Part shown: positions 43,162 to 50,903 of the stretch, piece by piece
Layout of the letters: the number at the start of each line of letters is the position of its first letter
Position numbering within the stretch: position 1 is the first letter of the stretch
NCBI GenBank assembly: GCA_963767285.1
Contig: CAVYDJ010000004.1
Coordinates: 372,001-436,000 of the forward strand
From: WHSW01 sp963767285
GTDB lineage: Bacteria > Actinomycetota > Thermoleophilia > Solirubrobacterales > 70-9
Reading direction: 5' to 3'
DNA length: 64,000 nucleotides
Program-made: the position numbers and the translations under genes
Notes under the pieces: generated by a model
What the model was told of the DNA's origin: nothing
The model's database searches: none
What the model saw: the letters and a program-made list of their open reading frames with translations, nothing else

Positions 43162-43449
43162 ATGCTCGTCGGCCGCCCGCTGCTCACGTCTGGCCAGTTC
43201 CTTAGGGGAAAGATCGTGGCGGCAGCGGCCCCTGCCGTGGCCATATTCGCGCTGATCGCCGTGATCAAGTTCGTCGACGCTCCATTGAGCGTGATACTTG
43301 CTGCGGTGATCGTGCTTCTAGTCCCGACGTTCGAGTGGTCGTCGCTGACCGAACGCTATTCCGACTACGAGAGCGATCGGCGCGCCGCGAACGCAGATGC
43401 GGCTTCGGATCCTGGCGATCGTGATACCGGCGGGGCAGCGCCGCACTAG
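43162..43449 (+). CDS. Small two-helix membrane protein
   Basis: 95 residues: two membrane helices (about 15-38 and 40-58) and a charged tail (ERYSDYESDRRAANAD). It has neither homology nor a strong SD that I can see. It sits in the element between the secreted paralogues and a region without genes, so it is a tentative call. Confidence 0.4.
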   Translation: MLVGRPLLTSGQFLRGKIVAAAAPAVAIFALIAVIKFVDAPLSVILAAVIVLLVPTFEWSSLTERYSDYESDRRAANADAASDPGDRDTGGAAPH

Positions 43450-43973
43450 CTCCGGCCGTCCCGACCAAAAGCTCAGCGTGCTCACCAAGGCGCTTGGAGT
43501 CCCCCGGTTTCGCGGACACCTGGGGGGCTGGATCGTTCGAGCCGGCGGGAGGGGAAGTCCACCGAAGCAAGGTCAGATTGCATGGCTCTTGTCGGAGTTC
43601 GCGTGTCTAAGGAGATGTGGCATGGCGCGCTCGCGAATCCGTTCAAAGCCCGTTCGGTTGAGACGCCTCACGGGCGACGCCGCGGGCCCGCAGCGCCTCG
43701 TGGCCGTTCCTAAAGACCGCACCCAAACCCGGACGGACCCCCGGATCCGGATTCCGGGCCTCGCCCGCATGGATATCGGCCGCAGGGGGCCTCGCCGGCC
43801 GACCACCCGCCCCCACCATGGGGTGAGTTCGGGTGGTCAGATCCGGCGAGGCAGAGGAGCTGGTGGCAAGCGGGCGAGGGGCGAAAGCAAAGCGTGGACT
43901 ATCGGGAGGTTGGGCTGTTAGAGGGGATGGGAATGGATGGGTTCAAGGACAGAGGAGAAGGGGAGAGGTCGGC
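43450..43973. other. Region of the element without a convincing gene
   Basis: About 520 bases. Open frames here have a basic, low-complexity composition and no recognisable domain, and codon third positions are not biased as in real neighbours. It may contain the promoter of the relaxation/excisionase/integrase genes. Confidence 0.5.
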
Positions 43974-44630
43974 TTGAACCGCGACCGGGAGATCGTGGCG
44001 TGGGTGAGTCGGCTGGGTGCGGTGTCGGTCGAGCAGATCGGCAGGCGATTTCATGTCGGGAGATCGGTGGCCTATGAGCTCGTGAGGAGGCTCGTTGGTT
44101 ACGGGTTGTTGGAGCGAACGCAGACGGCGATCGGCGATCCGACCCTGATCAGCCCCACCCGCGAGGGGATCACCTACGCCGGCCTGGGGCTCAAACGCCC
44201 GGCGATCCGGATCGGCGAGGTCGACCACTGGCTCACGGTCGCCGACGTCGCGATCGAGCTCGAGGACCTCTACGGGCCGCGCCAGGTGATCACCGAGCGC
44301 GAGCTTCGCTTCGAGGAGGCGCTGCGCGGCCGCCCGATCGCCAGCGCGAAGATGGGGGAGACCATTGATGGCCACCCGCGCCTTCACCGTCCCGATCTCG
44401 CCGTCTCGGTCGACGGCGGCTACGTCGTCTATGAGGTCGAGCTGACCCCGAAGTCGCGCTCGCGGCTGAAGGCGATCCTGCGGGCCTGGAGCTGGGCCGA
44501 CAACGTGGTGGGGTGCTACTACGTGGTGCCGCCGTCCACCCCCACCCAGAAGGTCGTCAACGAGGCGATCCGCCGGGTGTATGCCGAGGACGAGGTGCGG
44601 GTGCTCGAGTTGGGGCGGCCGTTGCGGTGA
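43974..44630 (+). CDS. Replication-relaxation family protein
   Basis: 218 residues from TTG 43974, preceded by a GGAGAGG SD. The N-terminal winged-helix segment (EIVAWVSRLGAVSVEQIGRRF, AYELVRRLVGYGLLER) is followed by an alpha/beta nuclease-like domain (HRPDLAVSVDGGYVVYEVELTPKSRSRL), the pattern of the Replic_Relax family (PF13814) found on actinobacterial integrative elements. It probably acts in replication or transfer of the element. It overlaps the next gene by four bases (GTGA). Confidence 0.78.
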   Translation: MNRDREIVAWVSRLGAVSVEQIGRRFHVGRSVAYELVRRLVGYGLLERTQTAIGDPTLISPTREGITYAGLGLKRPAIRIGEVDHWLTVADVAIELEDLYGPRQVITERELRFEEALRGRPIASAKMGETIDGHPRLHRPDLAVSVDGGYVVYEVELTPKSRSRLKAILRAWSWADNVVGCYYVVPPSTPTQKVVNEAIRRVYAEDEVRVLELGRPLR

Positions 44631-44872
44631 CCGGGTCGCTCCTGACCGCCTCCGAGGTGGCGAAGCTGCTGGGCGTCCCGGTGTCGTGGGTGTACGAGCA
44701 GTCGCGCCAGGGCCGCATCCCGACCGTGACCCTGGGCCGGTATCGGCGGTACCGGCTCGATTCGATCGAAGCCTGGGTCTCGGAGCTCGAGACCACGGGG
44801 CAGCGCGGGCGCCTCGGCTCCGCTTGGCGCGAGCGACCGACACCACCGCCGCGCCGCCATGCTCATCGCTGA
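44627..44872 (+). CDS. Excisionase-type helix-turn-helix protein
   Basis: 81 residues from GTG 44627. LLTASEVAKLLGVPVSWVYEQSRQGRIPTVTLGRYRRY is an HTH_17/MerR-like DNA-binding domain used by recombination directionality factors, and a basic tail follows. Position directly upstream of the integrase supports an excisionase role. Confidence 0.82.
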   Translation: MTGSLLTASEVAKLLGVPVSWVYEQSRQGRIPTVTLGRYRRYRLDSIEAWVSELETTGQRGRLGSAWRERPTPPPRRHAHR

Positions 44873-44919
44873 TCACCTTCGTCCTAGTGACGTCGGCGCC
44901 GCTTTGGAACGATGGGCTC

Positions 44920-46124
44920 ATGGCGCGGCGGTCACGAGGTACGGGCTCTCTTTCGGTGCGCCGCGACGCCCGAGGCCTCGAGCAGCTGGTACGGGCAGTG
45001 GTGGGTCGGCGATCGGCGGGTGACACGCACAACTGGGCCCGAAGCGCGATCGGGCGCGCGGCGGGGTCTCACCCGATCGCAAGCCGAGCGCGAGCTGCAG
45101 CGACAGATCGATGCGGCAGGTAGCCGTCGCGATCGACCGCCCACGCCACGGTTGCAGGAGGTCGGTGAGCGCCTCCTCGCACCATCTCGAGTCGCTTGGG
45201 CGCAAGCGCTCGACCCTCGGACGAGTACGAGTCCTATCCTCCGGGTGCACCTCGCGCCGTTCTTCGGCGAGCGCCCTCTGGATCGGATCGGAACCGCGCG
45301 ATGTCGAGGCGTTCATCGCGGCCAAGCGCCGCGAGGGCAAGGCGACGAAGAGCATCCTCAACTACCTCGGCCTGCTGCATTCGATCTTCGCGCTTCGCCG
45401 AGAAGCGCGGGCTGGTCGACGGGCAACCCGGTGCAAGCTCGTCGACAAGCCGCGCGCCGAGCGCCGGCGACCCCGACATCCGCTTCCTCGACGAGGCCGA
45501 GCTCGAGGCGCTGCTCGCGCGCCGTGCCGCGACGACGTGCGTGGGTCCGACCGAGCACGCGCTCTACCTGACCGCCGCGATGACCGGCCTGCGCCAGGGC
45601 GAGCTGCTCGGCCTGCGCTGGCGCGACATCGACTGGCCGGCCGGCCGGCGTCCGCGTCCGCCAGCAGCTACGTCGCGCGGCGAGTTCGGCACGCCGAAGT
45701 CCCGGCGGTCGTCGCGGTCGGTGCCGCTGGCCGACCGCGTGGCCGGCGAGCTCGAGCGCCACTTCCAGCGCAGTCGCCTTCCAGGCCGACGACGACCTCG
45801 TCTTCTGCCACCCGCGAGACCGGCGGCCCGCTCGACCGCTCGCGAGCTGCTGCAAGCGCTTCAAGGCGGCGCGCGAAGCGCGCCGGCGTCCGGCGAGGTC
45901 CGCTTCCACGACCTGCGCCACACCTTCGGCACCCGGATGGCGGCGGCCGGGCGTCGCCGCTGCGCACGCTGCAGGAGTGGATGGGCCACCGCGACTTCAA
46001 GACGACGCTGATCTACGCGGACTACCAGCCGAGCGCGGGAGAGGCGGAGCTGGTCGAGCGCGCGTTCGGCCAAGGTGCCAAACGAGGTGCCAAACTGAGC
46101 AAAAGTGCAGCTGACCTCAGCTGA
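44920..46124 (+). pseudogene. Tyrosine integrase broken by about ten frameshifts
   Basis: The integrase can be followed from ATG 44920 (MARRSRGTGSLSV) to the stop at 46124 only by changing frame repeatedly: SAM-like N-domain (WYGQWWVGDRRVT; LRVHLAPFFGERPLDRI; DVEAFIAAKRREGKATKSILNYLGLLHSIFA) and catalytic domain (Arg in TGLRQGELLGLRW; HDLRHTFGTRM; Gly-His in WMGHRDF; Tyr in TLIYADYQ). About ten to twelve one-base shifts occur, some in short homopolymers, while catalytic residues and reading between shifts are perfectly kept. It is therefore a very recent multi-indel pseudogene or a badly sequenced gene. Confidence 0.8.
46073..46094. repeat. Right-end AGGTGCCAA repeats (candidate integrase arm sites)
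   Basis: Two direct copies, AAGGTGCCAA and GAGGTGCCAA, lie in the 3' end of the integrase gene about 75 bases before attR and repeat the left-end motif at 38182-38204 in the same orientation. Confidence 0.5.
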
Positions 46125-46131
46125 CCTAATG

Positions 46132-46147
46132 CCGCTTGATCAAGCGG
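46132..46147. promoter_or_regulatory. 16-bp perfect palindrome beside attR
   Basis: CCGCTTGATCAAGCGG lies between the integrase stop (46124) and attR (46169). It is 16 bases long, without mismatch. It could be a binding site for a dimeric element protein or the stem of a short terminator. Confidence 0.45.
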
Positions 46148-46168
46148 AATCAGGGTAAGCTGACCCCA

Positions 46169-46218
46169 CTCCTGGTTGTGGTCCAGGCGGTCGTGGGTTC
46201 GAGTCCCATCGTCCACCC
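46169..46218 (+). repeat. attR: 50-bp copy of the tRNA-His 3' half
   Basis: Exact match over 50 bases to 38070-38119 in the tRNA-His gene, without the 5' part of the tRNA. It is the right boundary of the element; the chromosome resumes with the PASTA-containing gene 25 bases later. Confidence 0.9.
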
Positions 46219-46243
46219 TCACGGTTGCTCGCTTGGCGGCTTC

Positions 46244-48271
46244 CTACTTCTTCGCGACGGTAAGCGCGACCTTCGTCCCTGCGGGGAGGTTGTCGCCCTC
46301 CGCAGGTGATGTGGATAGCACGGTCCCCGGCTTCTTCGACGACTTGCGCTTCTTGGTCTTGCCGAGGGCGCAGTTCGCGCCCTCGAGCGCCTTCGTGGCC
46401 TTGGTGAGCTTCTTGCCGACGAGCTTCGGGACGATGCACGCCTCGGCCGACACGCCGGGAACGGAGTCGGTGACGACCGAGCCGCCGGCTCCCGTCGCGG
46501 TCACGCTGCACTGGATCGCTGTGCCCGCGTCGGCCTGCGTCAGCGTGTAGGTCGCCGCGTTGGCGCCCGCGATCGCGGCGCCGTTGCGCAGCCACGCGAA
46601 CGCGAACGAGGTCGCGCCCGTGAACGTCCCCGGCGCGCAGGTCAGCGTCTGGCCGGTGCGCGACGTGCCCGTGACGCTCGGGCGGGCGGTGTTCACCGGC
46701 GGGTCCGCCGGCGCCACGACGGCCGGCCTGGGCGGGACGACGGCCGCTGACGTCGCCACGGTCTGGGCCGCGATGTTGGTCGCAGTGACCCGGCACTGCA
46801 CTGCCGTGTCGAGCTGCGCGTCGGTGAGCGTGAAGGTCGAGGCGGTCGCGCCGGCGATCGCCGCGCCGTCGCTCAGCCACTGGAACGCGAGGGTGGGGTC
46901 CTGGGTGAAGGCGCCCGGGTTGCAGGTAAGCGTCTGCCCGGAGGCCGCGGTGCCGCTGATCGACGGGAGCGTGGTGTTCACGGGCGGCGTTGCGCTCTCG
47001 ACCGCGCCGCTGTCGCACGCGCCGCCCTGCGGGCGCGCGGTCCCGCGCTGATCGGTGGCCGAGCAGAACGCCGGCCGTGCCAGTCCGAACGCCGGGCTCG
47101 GGAACAGCGGTAGGCGGCTCAATCCGAGGCCGCCGTTGTTGCGCAGCGCGCCGAGCCGCGGGTCGGTGTTGACCAGGTCACCCGGGCCCGTGAAGTTGCA
47201 GCCGTTCCCATCCTCGAGGTTGCCGCCCCCGGACGAGAACGCACCCGACATGAAGCAGTTCGCCGGGCCGCCGCCGGCGACGATCGAGTTGCGAATCGTC
47301 TTCGACGTCCCGGCGAACATCGAGATCGCGTGGGCGGTGAAACCGCTGCCGGTCCCGGCGACGTTGTCGGTCACGGTCACGTTCGTCATGGTCACGCTCG
47401 GCACGCTGCTCGTGTCGATGCCGCCGGTGCGGAAGCCGCTCGCCCCGGAGGCGCTGACAGTGTTCTCGCTCACCGTGGAGTCCGTGATCGACAGGGACGG
47501 GCCGAGGTTCACCTCCAGGCCGCCGACGGCGCTGCTGTTGGTCCCGGTCACCGGGTCGGTGCGGTTGCGTGAGATCGAGCTGCGCGACACCTCGACCGCA
47601 CCCGACGCGTTGGCCCACGAGACTCCGCCGGCGGCAGCGGGCGAGGTGGTGCCGGCGAACACGTTGCCCTCGACCGCGGAGTCGATGAGCCTCAGCGACG
47701 CGCCGTCGCCGGCGATCGCGCCCGCGCCCTCGCTGGTCGAGACAGCCTCCGATCGGTTGTCCCGGACGACGACGCCCTCGAGGACGAGCGCGGCGCCTCC
47801 GCCGGCCGCGACCGCACCCCCTCCGACCGGGACGGTGCCGGTCAGCCGGTTGCCGCTGATCGTCACGCCGCGCAGCGTGAGCTTCGCGCTCGCCCCGCCG
47901 ACGGCGAAGGCGCCGCCCTTCAGGTTCACCGCCGCGTTCGTGTCGGCGCCGGTGATCGTCGTCACTCCCGCCCCGCCGGTGCCCTCGATGGTCACCTCGC
48001 CCGGGATCTCCGGCAGCGCGTCATTTGGCAGGACGTAGGTCCCGGGGGCGAGCTGGATGGTGTCGGCGCCCGGGGTCTCGGTGTTGTCGTTCGCGTCGGT
48101 CACGGCCTCCCGAAGCGAACAGTCGAGGCCCGAGAAGCACGAGCCGACGGGCGGGCTCGCCACCGGGTCGGTCGTCTTCGTCACGACGAGCGTCTCGGCC
48201 TGCGCCGAACCGGCCAACGCCAACGCCAAGATTCCAGTCGCGCAGAGGAGAGCGATCCGTCGCATCCACAC
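46244..48271 (-). CDS. Secreted beta-helix protein with Ig-like and PASTA domains
   Basis: 675 residues. Signal peptide about 1-25 (LALAGSAQA-E). Residues about 28-390 form a right-handed parallel beta-helix (CSLREAVTDAN, then repeats such as ISGNRLTG and VSENTVSASG). Then two Ig-like repeats follow (NTTLPSISGTAASGQTLTC and NTARPSVTGTSRTGQTLTC) and a C-terminal PASTA domain (VPKLVGKKLTKATKALEGANC...GTVLSTSPAEG). PASTA domains usually bind peptidoglycan, here likely anchoring the protein to the wall. It is convergent with the element's right end. Confidence 0.88.
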   Translation of the reverse strand: MWMRRIALLCATGILALALAGSAQAETLVVTKTTDPVASPPVGSCFSGLDCSLREAVTDANDNTETPGADTIQLAPGTYVLPNDALPEIPGEVTIEGTGGAGVTTITGADTNAAVNLKGGAFAVGGASAKLTLRGVTISGNRLTGTVPVGGGAVAAGGGAALVLEGVVVRDNRSEAVSTSEGAGAIAGDGASLRLIDSAVEGNVFAGTTSPAAAGGVSWANASGAVEVSRSSISRNRTDPVTGTNSSAVGGLEVNLGPSLSITDSTVSENTVSASGASGFRTGGIDTSSVPSVTMTNVTVTDNVAGTGSGFTAHAISMFAGTSKTIRNSIVAGGGPANCFMSGAFSSGGGNLEDGNGCNFTGPGDLVNTDPRLGALRNNGGLGLSRLPLFPSPAFGLARPAFCSATDQRGTARPQGGACDSGAVESATPPVNTTLPSISGTAASGQTLTCNPGAFTQDPTLAFQWLSDGAAIAGATASTFTLTDAQLDTAVQCRVTATNIAAQTVATSAAVVPPRPAVVAPADPPVNTARPSVTGTSRTGQTLTCAPGTFTGATSFAFAWLRNGAAIAGANAATYTLTQADAGTAIQCSVTATGAGGSVVTDSVPGVSAEACIVPKLVGKKLTKATKALEGANCALGKTKKRKSSKKPGTVLSTSPAEGDNLPAGTKVALTVAKK

Positions 48272-48342
48272 ACCACCCTACCGCTGCGAAGCACCGAGAC
48301 CGCAACCTTCTGAGCCGCGGCGTTTTCTCCTACCCTGTGAGC

Positions 48343-49728
48343 ATGCAGGGACGCAGCATCCGCCTGACGCTGGCGGGAATCGTTGCCGGCCTGGCGCTCA
48401 TCGTGGTCGCACCGACCGCGGGCGCCGGGGTCAAGTTCGAGCGGATCGCGGGCTACGACGACCCGGCGACGCCCGCCAACCTCGACAAGGTCGGGATCCT
48501 CAAGGTGGGGCCGAGGAAGGCGCCCAACGTGCTCGTCATCAACCCGGGCACCTCGGCCAGCTCGGCGTACTTCAAGCCGGTCATGGAGTTCATCGTCTCC
48601 GAGACCGACGACTGGCAGATCTGGACGATCGAGCGGCGCGAGAACCTGCTCGAGGACCACTCGTTCGCCGACCAGGCGAAGGCGCACATGATCAGCGGCG
48701 ACGCGATGTTCGACTACTACCTCGGCTACCTGACCGACGAGAGCGTCACGACGCACTACCAGCCGGTGGCCGACGCCGACGTCCCGTTCGCCCGCGGCTG
48801 GGGGATGCGCGTCGCGGTGATGGACATCCGCAAGGTGGTCAAGCAGGCGACCAAGCTCGGCGGCAAGGTCGTGCTCGGCGGGCACTCGCTCGGCGGCTCG
48901 ATCACGACCGCGTATGCGACCTGGGACTTCAACGGCAAGCCCGGCGCCAAGGACCTGTCGGGCCTCGTCTTCGTCGACGGCGGCAGCAGCTCGACCGCCA
49001 CCACGCCCGAGGAGGCCCAGACGCGCCTCGACAACCTCAACAACGGCACGCCGTGGCTCGTCTTCGGCGGCATTCCGGCGCCCTTCGCCGGCCTGTTCAA
49101 CATCGTCGGCTCGACCGGGATGCTGCTCGACCCGAACGGGATCGGCAAGCTCCAGAAGTGGTCGCTGCTGCCGTCGAACCTCAAGCCGCCGGTGGAGTCG
49201 ACCAACGAGGGCTCCTACGGCTACGCGCTCGACACCGAGACCTCGCCGGCGAGCCTCGCCGCCGCCCAGGCGCACCTCGGGCACCTCGCCGAGAGCGGCG
49301 ACCCGCGCCCGTGGGACAACGCCGGGGAACTGACCCCGGTGCAGCGCTACGCCGACATGTTCTCCGGCACCGGGCTGCCGGGTCTCGACGGCACCGCGTG
49401 GTACCACCCGCTGCGGCTGACGATCGACTCCGGCGCGGTCGCCGCCGGCAACGCCAACCCCGCTCAGGACATCCTCGGCGTCGATGCCACCCACGGCGAT
49501 GACCTCGGCAAGGCGATGCGGATCTTCGTCTTCGGCGCCTCGCTCGGCGGCCAGCGCGTGATCGATGCCGCGAACGCCCTGGCCCAGCAGTCCGGGATCA
49601 AGGCCGGGAAGATGGTCCGGATCAACCGGGCCGAGACGTACGCGCACAACGATCCGAACTCGGCGTTCCCCGACAACGAGTTCGTCGACAAGCTCGTCCC
49701 CTTCCTGGAGAAGATCGGGCGCGGTTAG
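48343..49728 (+). CDS. Secreted alpha/beta-hydrolase
   Basis: 461 residues with a signal peptide (LTLAGIVAGLALIVVAPTAG, about 7-26). The lipase-type nucleophile elbow GGHSLGGS lies near residue 185. The sequence NVLVINPGTSASSAYFKPV near residue 60 may form the oxyanion side. It resembles secreted esterases/lipases. An in-frame GTG six bases upstream is an alternative start. It overlaps the GntR gene by four bases, convergently. Confidence 0.83.
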   Translation: MQGRSIRLTLAGIVAGLALIVVAPTAGAGVKFERIAGYDDPATPANLDKVGILKVGPRKAPNVLVINPGTSASSAYFKPVMEFIVSETDDWQIWTIERRENLLEDHSFADQAKAHMISGDAMFDYYLGYLTDESVTTHYQPVADADVPFARGWGMRVAVMDIRKVVKQATKLGGKVVLGGHSLGGSITTAYATWDFNGKPGAKDLSGLVFVDGGSSSTATTPEEAQTRLDNLNNGTPWLVFGGIPAPFAGLFNIVGSTGMLLDPNGIGKLQKWSLLPSNLKPPVESTNEGSYGYALDTETSPASLAAAQAHLGHLAESGDPRPWDNAGELTPVQRYADMFSGTGLPGLDGTAWYHPLRLTIDSGAVAAGNANPAQDILGVDATHGDDLGKAMRIFVFGASLGGQRVIDAANALAQQSGIKAGKMVRINRAETYAHNDPNSAFPDNEFVDKLVPFLEKIGRG

Positions 49729-50486
49729 GGGCGTCCCTCGGCCGGGGTCAGGCCGCGGATCACGTGTAGGTCGATCGAGCCCGGCGCGAAGACCCCGATC
49801 GAATACTGGACCGGCTGGCCGCCGGCGAGATGCATGAGCTCCGTGAGCTCGAGCGCCGCGGTCACGCGGGTGGCGCCCATCGCCTCGCCGAGACGGCTGC
49901 CCGGATCCACCAGGCGGGGCCGCACGCTGGTTCTCGCGAATGCCACCCGGACTCCGTGCCCGAGCAGCACGTCGAGGACCATCTTTCCGTCCTCGATCGC
50001 GGTGCGGATCTCCTCCGGGGAGGGAAGGTCGATCTCCGGATGGACGATGTCGCGCATGTGAGCGGCCACCGTCCGATCCGCGAGCACCGTCCGCTGGATC
50101 AGCGGAGCTCGAGCGCCGTGGGGCACCCCGAGAGCCTCGGCCACGTAGCCCGGCGTTCGCGCCTGCTCGACCTGCAGGTTGCGGACGCTCAGCTTCTTTC
50201 CCTGACGGCGGGCCAGGGAGGCGTAGGACTCGAGCACCTCGAGGCCCTCGCTGAACGCCGGGCCCAGGGCGACGCGGCCGACGAACGTGCCGCTGCCCTG
50301 GCGGCGGATGATCTCGCCGTTGCTCTCGAGGCGCTCCAGCGCCAGCCGCAGGGTGCCCCGTGACACGCCGAACGCTTCCGCCAGCTCCTTCTCGGGAGGC
50401 AGCCGGTCGCCGAGGCGCGCGCGACCGGGTGCGAGCCGCTCGCGGAGCGCCGTCTCGGTCGCGTCGACGAGCGAGGACTCAGCCAC
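49725..50486 (-). CDS. GntR/HutC-family transcriptional regulator
   Basis: 253 residues. The N-terminal winged helix (LRERLAPGRARLGDRLPPEK, SRGTLRLALERLESNGEIIRR) is followed by a UTRA ligand-binding domain (about 95-245, AHMRDIVHPEID, QPVQYSIGVF). HutC-type repressors sense small metabolites. Possible targets are the neighbouring nitrogen genes. The predicted operator is not identified. Confidence 0.9.
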   Translation of the reverse strand: MAESSLVDATETALRERLAPGRARLGDRLPPEKELAEAFGVSRGTLRLALERLESNGEIIRRQGSGTFVGRVALGPAFSEGLEVLESYASLARRQGKKLSVRNLQVEQARTPGYVAEALGVPHGARAPLIQRTVLADRTVAAHMRDIVHPEIDLPSPEEIRTAIEDGKMVLDVLLGHGVRVAFARTSVRPRLVDPGSRLGEAMGATRVTAALELTELMHLAGGQPVQYSIGVFAPGSIDLHVIRGLTPAEGRP

Positions 50487-50667
50487 GCCGCAAGCCTAGA
50501 TCTAGACGGCGCGCTTCACCACCTCGTGCGTCGAGCAGCCCGAGCCGGCGCGCGAGTCGCTCGGCCGGCAGCGCCTGCCAGCGGTCCCACAATCGTGAGC
50601 ACGATCGCCGCGTACAGCTTCGCCCTGATCGTCAAGCGCCCGCGCTCCGGATAGCATCGGCCCGACG

Positions 50668-50889
50668 ATGATCCTGTTCATCCTCACCGGAGCGGCGCCC
50701 CCGATTCTGGTCGTGACGCTCCTCGTGATGTGCTACCTGACGGGGTATGAGCTGTGGAAGGAGACCGAGCTCGCCTTCCTGTTCAAGGCCTGGTGGGTGC
50801 TGCTCGTGTTCCTGCTGAACGTCGTCGGCTTTGGGATCTTCTGGATCTGGCTGGCGGTCAGGCGGGTCCGCCGCGCCGGCGCAACCTAG
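50668..50889 (+). CDS. Two-helix small membrane protein
   Basis: 73 residues with two membrane helices (about 10-27 and 40-65) and a basic C-terminus. It is divergent from the GntR gene and convergent with the PucR gene. Resembles small membrane proteins of unknown function; no further call can be supported. Confidence 0.65.
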   Translation: MILFILTGAAPPILVVTLLVMCYLTGYELWKETELAFLFKAWWVLLVFLLNVVGFGIFWIWLAVRRVRRAGAT

Positions 50890-50903
50890 GAGCACGCCGC
50901 CCC

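Larger units (their letters stand above)
38120..46168. mobile_element. Integrative element in tRNA-His (about 8.05 kb)
   Basis: Bounded by a perfect 50-bp repeat of the tRNA-His 3' half (38070-38119 and 46169-46218). Inside are a tyrosine integrase next to the right end, an excisionase-like HTH gene and a replication-relaxation gene upstream of it, and cargo of secreted proteins. The central part (about 40.3-43.3 kb) has visibly lower GC and less strict G/C third positions than the neighbours. The integrase and one cargo gene are frameshifted, so the copy may be immobile. Confidence 0.88.

Noticed and set aside
43397..43921. A 174-codon frame in the element
   Set aside because: Highly basic, repetitive sequence with no domain and no SD; treated as a non-coding region.
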